This document shows positions 56,303 to 64,000 of a stretch of DNA of 64,000 bases, piece after piece. Under the pieces are notes generated by a model that saw only the letters and a list, made by a program, of their open reading frames with translations, had not been told where the DNA came from and made no database searches. Within the stretch, counting starts at the first letter, position 1. Each line of letters begins with the position of its first letter. The translations under genes and the position numbers were made by a program. Origin of the DNA: Heterohyrax brucei (lineage: Eukaryota; Chordata; Mammalia; Hyracoidea; Procaviidae); the NCBI GenBank assembly GCA_028571685.1, contig CM053143.1, forward strand, positions 8,423,501-8,487,500. The letters are read 5' to 3'.

Positions 56303-56787
56303 TGATCTTCTGTATCTTTATTGAGATTTTTCTGGATGTTCTGTCCATTACTGAAAATAGAGTGTTGAAGTCTCCTACTATTATTGTGGAGAGTGATCTA
56401 TCTCATTTTTCAGTAATGTCAGCATTTGTTCAATGTATTTAGATGCTCTGATATTGGGTGCCTAACTATTTAATATTGTTATATCCTGCTTATGTATGGA
56501 ACCTTTAAACAATACATAATGACCATCCCTGTCCATGATGTTTTACTTTACTTTAAATCTATTTTATCTGAGATTAATTTTGCCACTCCTGCTCTTCTTT
56601 GCACACTGCCAGCTTCTTGTAGGCTTTCCCATCCTTTAACTTTCAGTTTGTTTGTATGTTTGAGACTCATTTGTGTTTCTCGTACGCTGCATATGCACAG
56701 ATCTTGTTTTTTGATCTCTTTACTGGAGACATTCAGTCTATTTACATTCAGTGAAGTTATTTATAGATACGTATTTAGTGCTGTAAT
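56303..56787 (-). pseudogene. Outer L1 ORF2 N-terminal remnant (endonuclease)
   Basis: Antisense endonuclease-region text aligned to 53315-53864 ('ctactattattgtggag', 'tgttatatcctgcttatg', 'cctttaactttcagtttg'). The ATG equivalent at 56785-56787 has become ATT. This is the 5' part of the ORF2 whose remainder lies at 42.4-48.6 kb. Confidence 0.75.
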
Positions 56788-57210
56788 TTTGTTGCCTTTA
56801 TTTTTGTGTTGTTGACATTTTCTTTGTTCCACTTAATATCCTGTTCTCTGTGATTTGTTTGTTATGGGTTATCTTTTCATTCTTTCCAGTGTTGGTTTTG
56901 TGTCTGTTTCTCATTTTGATGTGTCTTATTATTAGCTGGCTTTGCAACTACCCTTTGTTCCTCCATAAAGATGTAAGTTTAAACTAGTCTTTAACTTCTT
57001 TATTTATCCTTAGCTTCTTTTCCATCTGAAAGGTCTGTCAATACTGTAACGTATCCCTCTTTATAGTGTGATGATGTACTTGTTTACATGTTGAGATCTC
57101 TGTTTCCCTACTGTTAGCACTTTAGCGTTGATCAAGTTTTGTGAATATCCTAACTAAATAGGACTCTGGATACTTGTCCTTCACTGCATCCTTGAGTATA
57201 TATTTGGTGT
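56788..57210 (-). other. Outer L1 ORF1-ORF2 spacer
   Basis: About 420 bp with an ATG at 57025 ('MEKKLRINKEVKD' then stop), 238 bases before the ORF2 start, in the same place as in L1a and L1b. Confidence 0.55.
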
Positions 57211-58227
57211 TACTGATTTTCTAACTGAAGAACTTCCTTCAGTATTTCTTGTAATTTTGGTTTGGTTTTTGCAGTCTCTAAGCTTCTATTTATCTGAGAA
57301 CGTTCTAATTTTACTGACATAGATGAGAGACAGTTTTTCAGGATATATAATTCTTGGTTGGAAGATTTTTTCCTTCAAGGCTTTGTATGTGTCGTCCCAT
57401 TGCTTACTTGCCAACATAGTTTTGGCTGAAACATTGTAGGACAGTGTAAAAGACTTCCATTTGTATGTCAGTTTTGTTTTAAGTCTAGCTACCTTTAAGA
57501 ACCTCTCCATATGTTTCATTTTATGAAGCTTGATTGTAATATGTCTTGGTGTCTTACTTTTAAGGTCTGCCTTTTGTGGAGTTTGATGATCATCTTGTAT
57601 GGCTATCTTCTCTTTTTTTGTGATGTCAGGGAAGTTTTCTGTGAGAAACTCTTCAACAATTCTCCCAGTATTTTCTGCTATCCCTTCCTGCTCTTGAACT
57701 CCAATTACTTGTAAATTGTTCCTCTTGAAATGCACTGCCATACTTGGCCATCAGCCACTGCTGTGTTCTCTTGATGTGGCCATCTTAACAATAGCCTCTC
57801 TGCTGACACTGTCCAGTGACAGTTACACCTCCCAGTTGACAAGAATCATATTTCTTAATGATTCTTCATTTTTTAAAATTCCTTTATCAGATTTCTCCTC
57901 GTAAATGCAAGTGTCAGTTGCTTTATCTTCACTCTTGTTAATTCTGCATTCCACTTCCTCAATCCAGCTCTCATGGCTTTCAGTTGAATTGTCTAACTCC
58001 GCAGTTTTATACATGATCTGCTGAATTTTAGAGCATAGTTGTTCTAGCAGTTCATATAGCTTGTTTAGTTTTCCATTTTGTTCTTCTGAGGTTTTGTCTA
58101 ATCTGCATCCCGAGATCCAGAAGGGCTCCATACATAATTCTTTTGTATTCTACCTCCAAAAATTTCAGGAAGGCTTCTTCATGTGGGAGGTGTTTTGATT
58201 CTTTATTTTGGGAGTTTTCCAGAGCCA
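57211..58227 (-). pseudogene. Outer L1 ORF1, decayed, with foreign insert
   Basis: From the ATG at 58227 (MALENSQNKES) through the coiled coil at 57823-58080 ('KIQQIMYKTAELDNSTES') to the RNA-binding part at 57286-57741 ('SAKTMLASKQWDDTYKAL', 'RHITIKLHKMKHMERFLK'). A 5' UTR monomer piece (57733-57846) interrupts the reading order. The C-terminal end is near 57211. Confidence 0.85.
57733..57846. repeat. 5' UTR monomer fragment inside ORF1
   Basis: 'ttggccatcagccactgctg', 'gtggccatcttaacaatagc' and 'cccagttgacaa' match the 5' UTR monomers 0.6-1.4 kb to the right, in the same orientation, in a place where the other L1s have only ORF1 text. Confidence 0.85.
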
Positions 58228-58299
58228 TGTTGGTCTGCTTCTTTAAATTGTTAGATAGTGGTTGCTGTCTTTGAGTCATCAAAAAGCTGTTCAGCTTCT

Positions 58300-59238
58300 C
58301 TAGTGTTGTGCAAGCAGAAGCTATGGTGTAGCTCAAAGAAGGGAATGGGGAAGTCATTGCTTTATTTGGCCACCAGCCACTGCTGTGCTCTCTAGGTGTG
58401 GCTGTCTTAAGTACAGCTTCTCTACTGAGAGAGATGCTATACAGACAGGCAGTACTGCTCAGCTTGATGGCCAGCTCCAGCTGGGTGCTCAGGGATTGCA
58501 TGCCCTGCCTCCTGGCTGACAAAGATGGTTACCTACTTATGCAGACTCTTCTAAGTAATGCCAGCAGACATTACAGTGTACCACAGAGAAGGGAGGAGGA
58601 AAGGGCACTACCACACTTGGCCACCAGCCACTGCTGTGTTCTCTAGGTGCAACTGTCTTAACAACAGCCTTTCTCCTGAGAGAGACACTGTCCATTGGCA
58701 GCTGCTCCCAGGAAGCCGTCAGGCTCAGCAGCCTCCACTCCTAGTTGACAAAGATAGTGACCTGCTTATGCCTCTCTGGAGCCACATCAGCAGACCCCAT
58801 GGCATGGCTCAGAGACAGGAGGGGTGATGGGAATCACCATACTTGGCTGTCTGTTCCCTAGGTACAGTCATCTTAAAAACAGCTTTTCTCCTGAGAGAGG
58901 TGCTGTCCAGACAGGTGCTGCTGCTCACTGTGGTAGCCAGCCCCTGATAGGACCTCAGGCGTGGCTGACTCTGCTTCTCAGTTGACTAAGATAGCGTCCT
59001 ATCTATGCCTCCTCTCTTGTGCTATGCCAGCAGAATATACGGTGTAGCTTAGAGAAGAGAAGGGGGAAGGGCATTTCTGGAATTGGCTGCCAGCCACTGC
59101 TGGGTTGTCTAGACATGACTGTCTTAAGTACAGCCTCTATGTTGTGAAACATGCTGTCCACTCAGGTGCTGCTGCCCAGCATGGCAGCTGGCGCCAGTTA
59201 GGCTTTCAGGTACAGAATCCCCTAGTCCCAGTTTCCAA
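58300..59238 (-). repeat. Tandem array of L1 5' UTR monomers
   Basis: Units begin at 'ggccaccagccactgctg' (58368, 58619), 'ggctgtctgttccctag' (58845) and 'ggctgccagccactgctgg' (59085), a period of about 226-251 bp, with a partial unit before 58368. Shared blocks: 'ctgtcttaa', 'ctcctgagagag', 'ttgac(a/t)aagat', 'agagaagggagg'. Confidence 0.85.
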
Positions 59239-59418
59239 ATAGCCATGTAAGATGATCATCAAACTCCACAAAAGGCAACTTTTACTCCTAAAAGTAAGAC
59301 ACCAAGACATATTATAATCAAGCTTAATAAAATGAAACATCTGGAGAGGTTCTTAAAGGCAGCTAGGCTTAAAACAAAACTAACATACAAATGGAAGTCT
59401 TTTACACTGTCCTACAAA
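59239..59418 (+). pseudogene. Inverted ORF1 fragment in the outer L1 5' UTR
   Basis: About 177 bp reading as ORF1 on the + strand ('KHLERFLKAARLKTKLTYKW'), while this L1 is on the minus strand. It is the reverse complement of 57434-57604, with a handful of substitutions and a small insertion. Confidence 0.9.
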
Positions 59419-59689
59419 GTTGGTAGGATGACAAAGATGGTATCTGTACCTATAAACCTCTCCATCTCCATATCAGCCAAAGCAGGACCCTTTGCCCTGC
59501 TGTCTCACTTCCAACAAAGGTAGTTTTCCCCTTCCTTTCACCCCATCTGATTTCACAACTTTCTGCCTGATCTTGGGGCTCCTAAAATGTCTACTCTGCT
59601 CTGTTCTGTTGTTTTTCTAGGCCTTATCTCATAGCGAAGTGAGGAAATGTGTCACTAGTCAGCCATCTTGGCCCCATCCCTCAGAAAAT

Positions 59690-59815
59690 CTTCTAATATT
59701 CTTACAGGGCAGGTCTGCTAGCAATGAATTTCTTCAGTTGCTATTTGACTCAAGAGTCTTTATTTCTTCTTCATGTGCTAAGTATAGAATTCTATGTTAG
59801 CTTTCTTTTTTTTTT
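59690..59815 (-). repeat. Old L1M, resumed after the nest
   Basis: 'ggcaggtctgctagcaatg', 'agtctttatttcttcttcatg' and 'tatagaattctatgttag' continue the L1M broken at 41549. Confidence 0.7.
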
Positions 59816-60075
59816 TAACTGGTAAAAATATGAGGAACATAGATGCCAAATTGCCAAATGCTTTCCCCCTTTGATCAATGCATATAAAAGTAGAAATATT
59901 TGTGAATATTATCAGATGACCTTTGAAGCTAGTGATTTCCTTTGGTATTTCCTGCTTTCTAGCTACCTATATTCAGTTGCCTAGATGTGAATTCCTAGGA
60001 AAAGGCAGTTTGAACACAACATTCATTGGAGCTTATGTCCCAAATGGGATATAAGAAATAACTCAAAAAATGAAA
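59816..60075. other. Unique sequence
   Basis: No recognised feature. Confidence 0.4.
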
Positions 60076-60211
60076 ATAAAACCCATTGTCATCAAATGGA
60101 CTCTGAATGACAGTCAACCTATAAAACAGTGCAGAATTGCCCTGTAGGGCTTCCAAGAAGTGGCTGGTGGATTCAGACTGCTCTTAACTACTGCACAATC
60201 AGGGTTCCATG
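60076..60211 (-). mobile_element. AfroSINE, antisense, shortened
   Basis: 'aaaacccattgtcatcaaatgg', 'cctgtagggcttccaag', 'gctggtggattcagactgctc', then the head complement 'ctgcacaatcagggttcc' with a ~20-bp internal deletion. An A17 run follows at 60227-60244. Confidence 0.85.
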
Positions 60212-60244
60212 GCAAATAAATGAAGACAAAAAAAAAAAAAAAAA

Positions 60245-60889
60245 AGCCTTGCCCCAAACATTCTGTGCCTCCAAGAGCACAGAGTTTCAAGGGTTTTAGG
60301 ACATGTGGAGTGATATAGCAAGACACCAAGCTCCTTCTGGAGTGGGGGAAGGAAGGTTCTAATTATGGAGCAGTGATGATTAAGGCCTAGTCTCTCTGCT
60401 CTACAGTTCTTGCAGTCTGCCTAATTAACTAGGTGGTTCACTAGCAAATCTTAACACTATGATTTCAAAAACTCCATTTTCATGCCCATTTTGTGTTTAT
60501 GGGACCATTCCTAGTACTTGTAAATTTTCTACAGTTTCAGTGAGTCTAGCTTGAGCACAATTCTGTAGATAGAAGAGTCACTGTGATACGATAGAAGAAC
60601 TCTGGAACAGATAAGAAAGCATCAGAATTTGGACACGTTCTAATGAGCTATTTGAACAGCAACAACAACAACAAAAAACCCACAAAACAAAACAGAATGG
60701 ACTTCATGATTCTAGTTTCTTTGTTTTTATAATACAGGGTCTTTGATTGTTTGCTTTAAACAGTAGGATTTCTCCCTCCTGTTTTCCTCCAATTGAAATT
60801 GTAAATGTAAACGTCATACAAACAAGATTTCGGGCTGATTTGAGATGTCAGTTAAACTACCTCTTCATCTCTACGGCAGTCTGGCAGTC
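60245..60889. other. Unique non-coding sequence
   Basis: Contains a CAA/A-rich run at 60658-60695. No gene recognised. Confidence 0.4.
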
Positions 60890-61080
60890 CGTACCACCCC
60901 TATAGAACCCTAGGACTCAGAAAACAGTCTGAAAATGACTAGACTATCTCCATGGTTCCTGGGCTCTGTTCTCAGAGGATCTGATTCAGAGGAGTTGGGA
61001 CAGTGCCCAGGAATCTGAATTTTAAACATCTCCTCCCTCATCAACTGATTCTGTTATGTGCCTAGATGTTTGAATCTTTT
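60890..61080. mobile_element. hAT-Charlie-like relic
   Basis: 'ggatctgattcagaggagttgg' and 'gcccaggaatctgaattttaaac' resemble the same hAT family type as 16127-16290. Low identity. Confidence 0.45.
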
Positions 61081-61084
61081 CTGA

Positions 61085-61215
61085 AATGCTAAATTACTTT
61101 AGCTTTCTGACATTCAGTTTGCTCATCTGCAAGCACGAAGATTAAAATATCATCCTACTTCAAAGGGCTTTTGTGAAAATCAAAGGAGATAATGTATACA
61201 AAATTATGACTTTTA
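61085..61215 (+). repeat. MIR fragment
   Basis: 'cattcagtttgctcatctgc', 'aagggcttttgtgaaaatc' and 'gagataatgtatac' follow MIR 3' order. Confidence 0.55.
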
Positions 61216-61845
61216 AAATGACATCTGTTGAAAGATGATTTAAATACCTGACAGGGTATAGAATATACTGCACTATTCTAAAAATAACTTGATGTTAAAA
61301 TGCAGTCCAGATAGTGTTAAGAAGTCTTTAACTCCAAAACTTCCATATTAAGGTCTTTCAGATAATTTGAGTATTTTCCTTCTGTTGACAAGATGAAAAT
61401 GATAAACATGTAATCTAGTTGATTAAAGTGATACAGCTCTTAAGAGAATCATACTTTTTTTTTTTTTTGCAAGTGTTCCTTTAGGAATTTTATATGTAAC
61501 AGGGAGGTTAAAAGCAGACTTTGTCTATTAAATATATGATTATTTCACATCACATCTGTAATTGGTAGGAGGTAGAGAATCCATCACTAATTTTCATTAG
61601 AATATTTCCTTCCTTTGGATGAAAGATAGACTTGTGCATTTTGAAGAAGTTTGGTGCAAGCTTAAGATAAGCTAACGTGCCTAATTTGATACTCAAAAGG
61701 TTAGTTTCTTTCAGAAGTCTCTGACAACTTTGCTGCTTCCTCTATAAAATGAACAGCCAGACAATCCCTAGGTCTCTCATCCTAAGGAGAAGATTCTGTA
61801 TTTTGTAAATAGTATCTAGACTAGATCAACAAACAAACAAAAACT
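61216..61845. other. Unique sequence
   Basis: T13 run near 61458. No gene recognised. Confidence 0.4.
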
Positions 61846-62023
61846 GAAACCTGTTGCTGTCCAGTCAATTCCAACTGCCACTGAGTCAGGTACAATTTAT
61901 AGCGACCCTACTAGGTCAGAATGGAACTGTCCCATAGAGTTTCCAAGGAGCATGTGGTAGATTTGAACTGCCAACCTTTTGGTTAGCGGATGTAACACTT
62001 AACCCACTATGCCACCAAGGTTT
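61846..62023 (-). mobile_element. AfroSINE, antisense, with duplicated tail element
   Basis: Two tail-hairpin texts in a row ('gtccagtcaattccaac' and 'ccactgagtcaggtac'), then a regular body ending 'ctatgccaccaaggtttc'. Confidence 0.9.
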
Positions 62024-62349
62024 CTTTAGAGACCCTTGAAAACATTCGTGCAATCAGCAAGAGGGTGAGACTATTGTTTGACTCAGAATCATGTTAGCAT
62101 TTATTTCTGCAGCAGCCAAAATTTTCTGATATACTGTGTAGGATTTTCTGGTTCACCATAGTTACTATTAATGAACTTACAAATGGAAAATATATTAAAC
62201 CATAAGTTCCACACCAGGCCCTCCCAACCTCCTTAAGAGTAGTTCTGATGATTAGGTTTGGAAATCATTGCATAAGAGAGCCATTGGTTGAAAACAGTGA
62301 TGTAGGGTAATTCTAATCAGCTACTAAAAGTAACTGTGGATAACTAAAA
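62024..62349. other. Unique sequence
   Basis: No recognised gene. Possibly a weak hAT relic near 62210-62270. Confidence 0.35.
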
Positions 62350-62507
62350 AAACCAAGCCTAATGATGTTGAATTCATTCTGAGTCATAGCAACCCTGTGA
62401 GACAGAGTAAAACTGCCTGATAGAGTTTCTAAGAAGCTCCTGGTGAATTTGAACTGCCCACCTTTTGGTTAGTAGCTGTAGCTGCTGACCACTATGCAAC
62501 CAGGTTT
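62350..62507 (-). mobile_element. AfroSINE, antisense
   Basis: 'aaaccaagcctaatgatg', 'gaagctcctggtgaatttg', 'gaccactatgcaaccagg'. Confidence 0.9.
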
Positions 62508-62690
62508 TCTAGCTATGGATACAAAAACAAACCCATTGGTGCTGAGTTGATTCTAGCTCATAGTAACCCTATAGGACAGAGTACAACTGCCCTATAGAGT
62601 TTCCAAAGAGCACCTCATGGATTCAAACTGCTGATCTTTTGGTTAGCAAGATAGCTGTTAACCACTACACCACCAGGGTTTCTAGCTATG
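62508..62690 (-). mobile_element. AfroSINE, antisense, with 10-bp target duplication
   Basis: 62518-62680, flanked by 'tctagctatg' (62508-62517 and 62681-62690). Body 'aaaacaaacccattgg' to 'ctacaccaccagggtt'. It sits directly beside the previous copy. Confidence 0.9.
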
Positions 62691-62691
62691 T

Positions 62692-62742
62692 GTGAAGCCA
62701 AGTAAGCCAAGTGCCATCGAGTCGGATCCGACTCCTGGTGAC
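62692..62742 (-). mobile_element. About 51-bp AfroSINE-tail micro-insertion
   Basis: Antisense tail only, with a perfect 16-bp palindrome 'gagtcggatccgactc'. Possible short duplication 'tatgtg' on each side (about 62688 and 62750). Confidence 0.75.
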
Positions 62743-62981
62743 TCTAAATATGTGCTACATCTATTTCATATGTGTGTATGTGTTTTGTTAATGGTACACC
62801 CATTATCTTTAATAATTCTAATAACTGTTCATATTGGGGAGTTTAAAAGAAAATACAGTGTATCTATACTGCTTGCTGCTACTGAAATTTGAACTTTCAT
62901 CACAAAGTCATGCCAATTTTTTTTTCCCCTAATGAGAATTTTCTTGTGATTTAAACCTCACAAAACAAAGCCTTTCTTTCA
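62743..62981. other. Unique sequence
   Basis: No recognised feature. Confidence 0.4.
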
Positions 62982-63125
62982 CGGAAATCTTAGAGTATAT
63001 TGGTTAAGAGCTAAGTCAGCTAAGCAAATGGTGGGCTGTGTGCATCCACCAGAAGTGCATTGGAAACTCTATGAGGCAGTTCTACTCCACTCATATAGAG
63101 TTGCTGCGAGTCAGAATCCACTCAG

Positions 63126-63168
<43 letters not shown>
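62982..63168 (+). mobile_element. AfroSINE ending in a (GT)n microsatellite
   Basis: 'cggaaatcttagagtatat', 'catccaccagaagtgc', 'gcagttctactccactc', tail 'gagtcagaatccactcag', then about 20 GT units at 63128-63168, as often grows from a T/G-rich SINE tail. Confidence 0.85.
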
Positions 63169-63827
63169 CAGTCTGTGTCTCTGAAGAATTCATTTTAAAT
63201 AGCAGTAAACAAATGAGTAGGGGTCTATTCTATTCCAAGATAGAATCAAATGATAATGCTTTCAGAGTTAAGCTAGTGTGCCAAAGTTCTTGAGCCTCTT
63301 CTGATTTACATTAAATTTGCGATGCATAGGCATGTTTCTACACAACTCCCTGTTGATGTCACATGATAAATCATAGGGGCCTGTTGTTTCACCTCAGTTT
63401 TGTAATTTCTTTTGCAGGTAAAGGGGAAGAAAACTTTAGGGGAAATAAAATAGAAAAATGAAAAGAATAAAAAGTTGCTGTTGAAAGAATTTATTGAAGT
63501 GTAAATCACAAAGCTTTTTTAAGCCCTCACAGGTTGAAAAAAGACTGGTAAAGTGTTTTTCAATGGGCATTTGAAAGAGTAAATTAACTTTGGATATCTT
63601 TAACTTTTCTTCTATAGCCTGGACATCTTCCTTGCACCTGAGTTTTTTCTTGTCTCTTTTAACTGGCTCCTAAAGTATTTTGTTGGTTAAGAGAGAGCTG
63701 GTCCTCTTAACTTTTACCTCATCATATTCTTCTGAGTTCACTGTTTTGATTGTAAACAATGTCTGAGCTCCCTCATTCTAAACCCCAAGGAAGTTATGTA
63801 TCATGGGTCCTCAGGTAATTTTTTTTT
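63169..63827. other. Unique non-coding sequence
   Basis: No gene or repeat recognised. Confidence 0.4.
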
Positions 63828-64000
63828 GGTTGGCACAGATGTTTAAGCATGTGACTGTGAACAAAAGGCTGGTAGTTCAATTCATCTAGAGGCCCCTTGG
63901 AAGAAAGGCCCAGCAATCTGTTTCCCAAAGGTCATAGCCTTTACAAAAACAAAAACATATGGAGTGCAATTCTACCTTGCAACCAGTGGCATTACCAGGA
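63828..64000 (+). mobile_element. AfroSINE, long subfamily, cut by the window end
   Basis: 'ttggcacagatgtttaagc', 'ggctggtagttcaattc', 'ggaagaaaggcccagcaatc' (long block), 'ggagtgcaattctacc'. The terminal 'aaccagtggcattacc' may be tail or flank. Confidence 0.8.

Larger units (their letters stand above)
58228..59676 (-). promoter_or_regulatory. Outer L1 5' UTR with tandem monomers
   Basis: About 1.45 kb, ending at the L1 5' start (minus strand GGGGCCAAGATGGCTGAC). It contains the monomer array and an inverted ORF1 fragment. It resembles the mouse-type organisation of repeated promoter units. Confidence 0.75.
41550..59690 (-). mobile_element. 18-kb nested L1 complex inside an old L1M
   Basis: All components are on the minus strand. 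The outer L1 is read from its 3' end (41550-42827), through 45928-48577, to its 5' end (56303 to about 59676). An L1 fragment (42828-45927) and a full-length L1 (48578-56302) sit inside it. The L1M flanks at 41549 and about 59690 are adjacent in the parent element. Confidence 0.85.

Noticed and set aside
58368-59240. Repeat array as CRISPR or satellite DNA
   Set aside because: Units of about 226-251 bp without spacers, inside an L1 5' UTR.

Overview
This is nuclear DNA from an afrotherian mammal, most likely an elephant or another paenungulate. The evidence is the interspersed repeats: over thirty copies of the tRNA-derived AfroSINE family, several RTE LINE copies whose 3' tail matches the AfroSINE tail, and large young-looking L1 elements, on a background of old mammalian repeats (MIR, L2, MLT1, MER5-type hAT, L1M). 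I find no host protein-coding exon, rRNA, tRNA or CRISPR array. Every long open frame I could interpret belongs to a decayed retroelement or is a chance frame.

Layout. 1-2.6 kb: AfroSINEs in TA/CA-rich microsatellite, then unique DNA. 2.6-6.25 kb: an antisense L1 ORF2 3' half fused to an antisense RTE body, then a probable solo LTR. 6.3-9.6 kb: MLT1 and MER5 relics and an antisense RTE 3' end. 11-12.2 kb: an AfroSINE split by a short L1 that later took a 52-bp SINE-tail insertion. 12.2-23.8 kb: mostly unique sequence with AfroSINE, MLT1, MIR and L2 pieces. 23.8-25.9 kb: a sense RTE body, an inverted RTE 3' segment and an RTE tail. 29.4-30.6 kb: a 5'-complete, 3'-truncated L1. 32.2-33.5 kb: a sense RTE. 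34-41.5 kb: an old antisense L1M peppered with AfroSINEs and an MLT1, and carrying a mariner relic beside a 145-bp perfect inverted repeat. 41.5-59.7 kb: an 18-kb nest of L1s on the minus strand inside that L1M. A full-length outer L1 is interrupted by a 3.1-kb 3'-truncated L1 (with target-site duplication) and by a full-length L1, which itself holds three tiny L1 3' ends. 59.7-64 kb: the L1M resumes briefly, then unique DNA and a cluster of antisense AfroSINEs.

How the parts relate. L1 (self-mobilising, antisense here) and RTE (likely supplier of enzymes to the AfroSINEs through a shared hairpin-like tail) account for nearly all structure. No element has an intact ORF, so none should be autonomous now. 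The most unusual things are structural: 3'-truncated L1s with exact target-site duplications, AfroSINE tails only about 30-60 bp long inserted on their own, tandem monomers in L1 5' UTRs, an ORF1 piece copied backwards into a 5' UTR, and the perfect inverted repeat at the mariner. Family names come from recalled consensus patterns, not a database search, and most repeat boundaries are good to about 5-20 bp.
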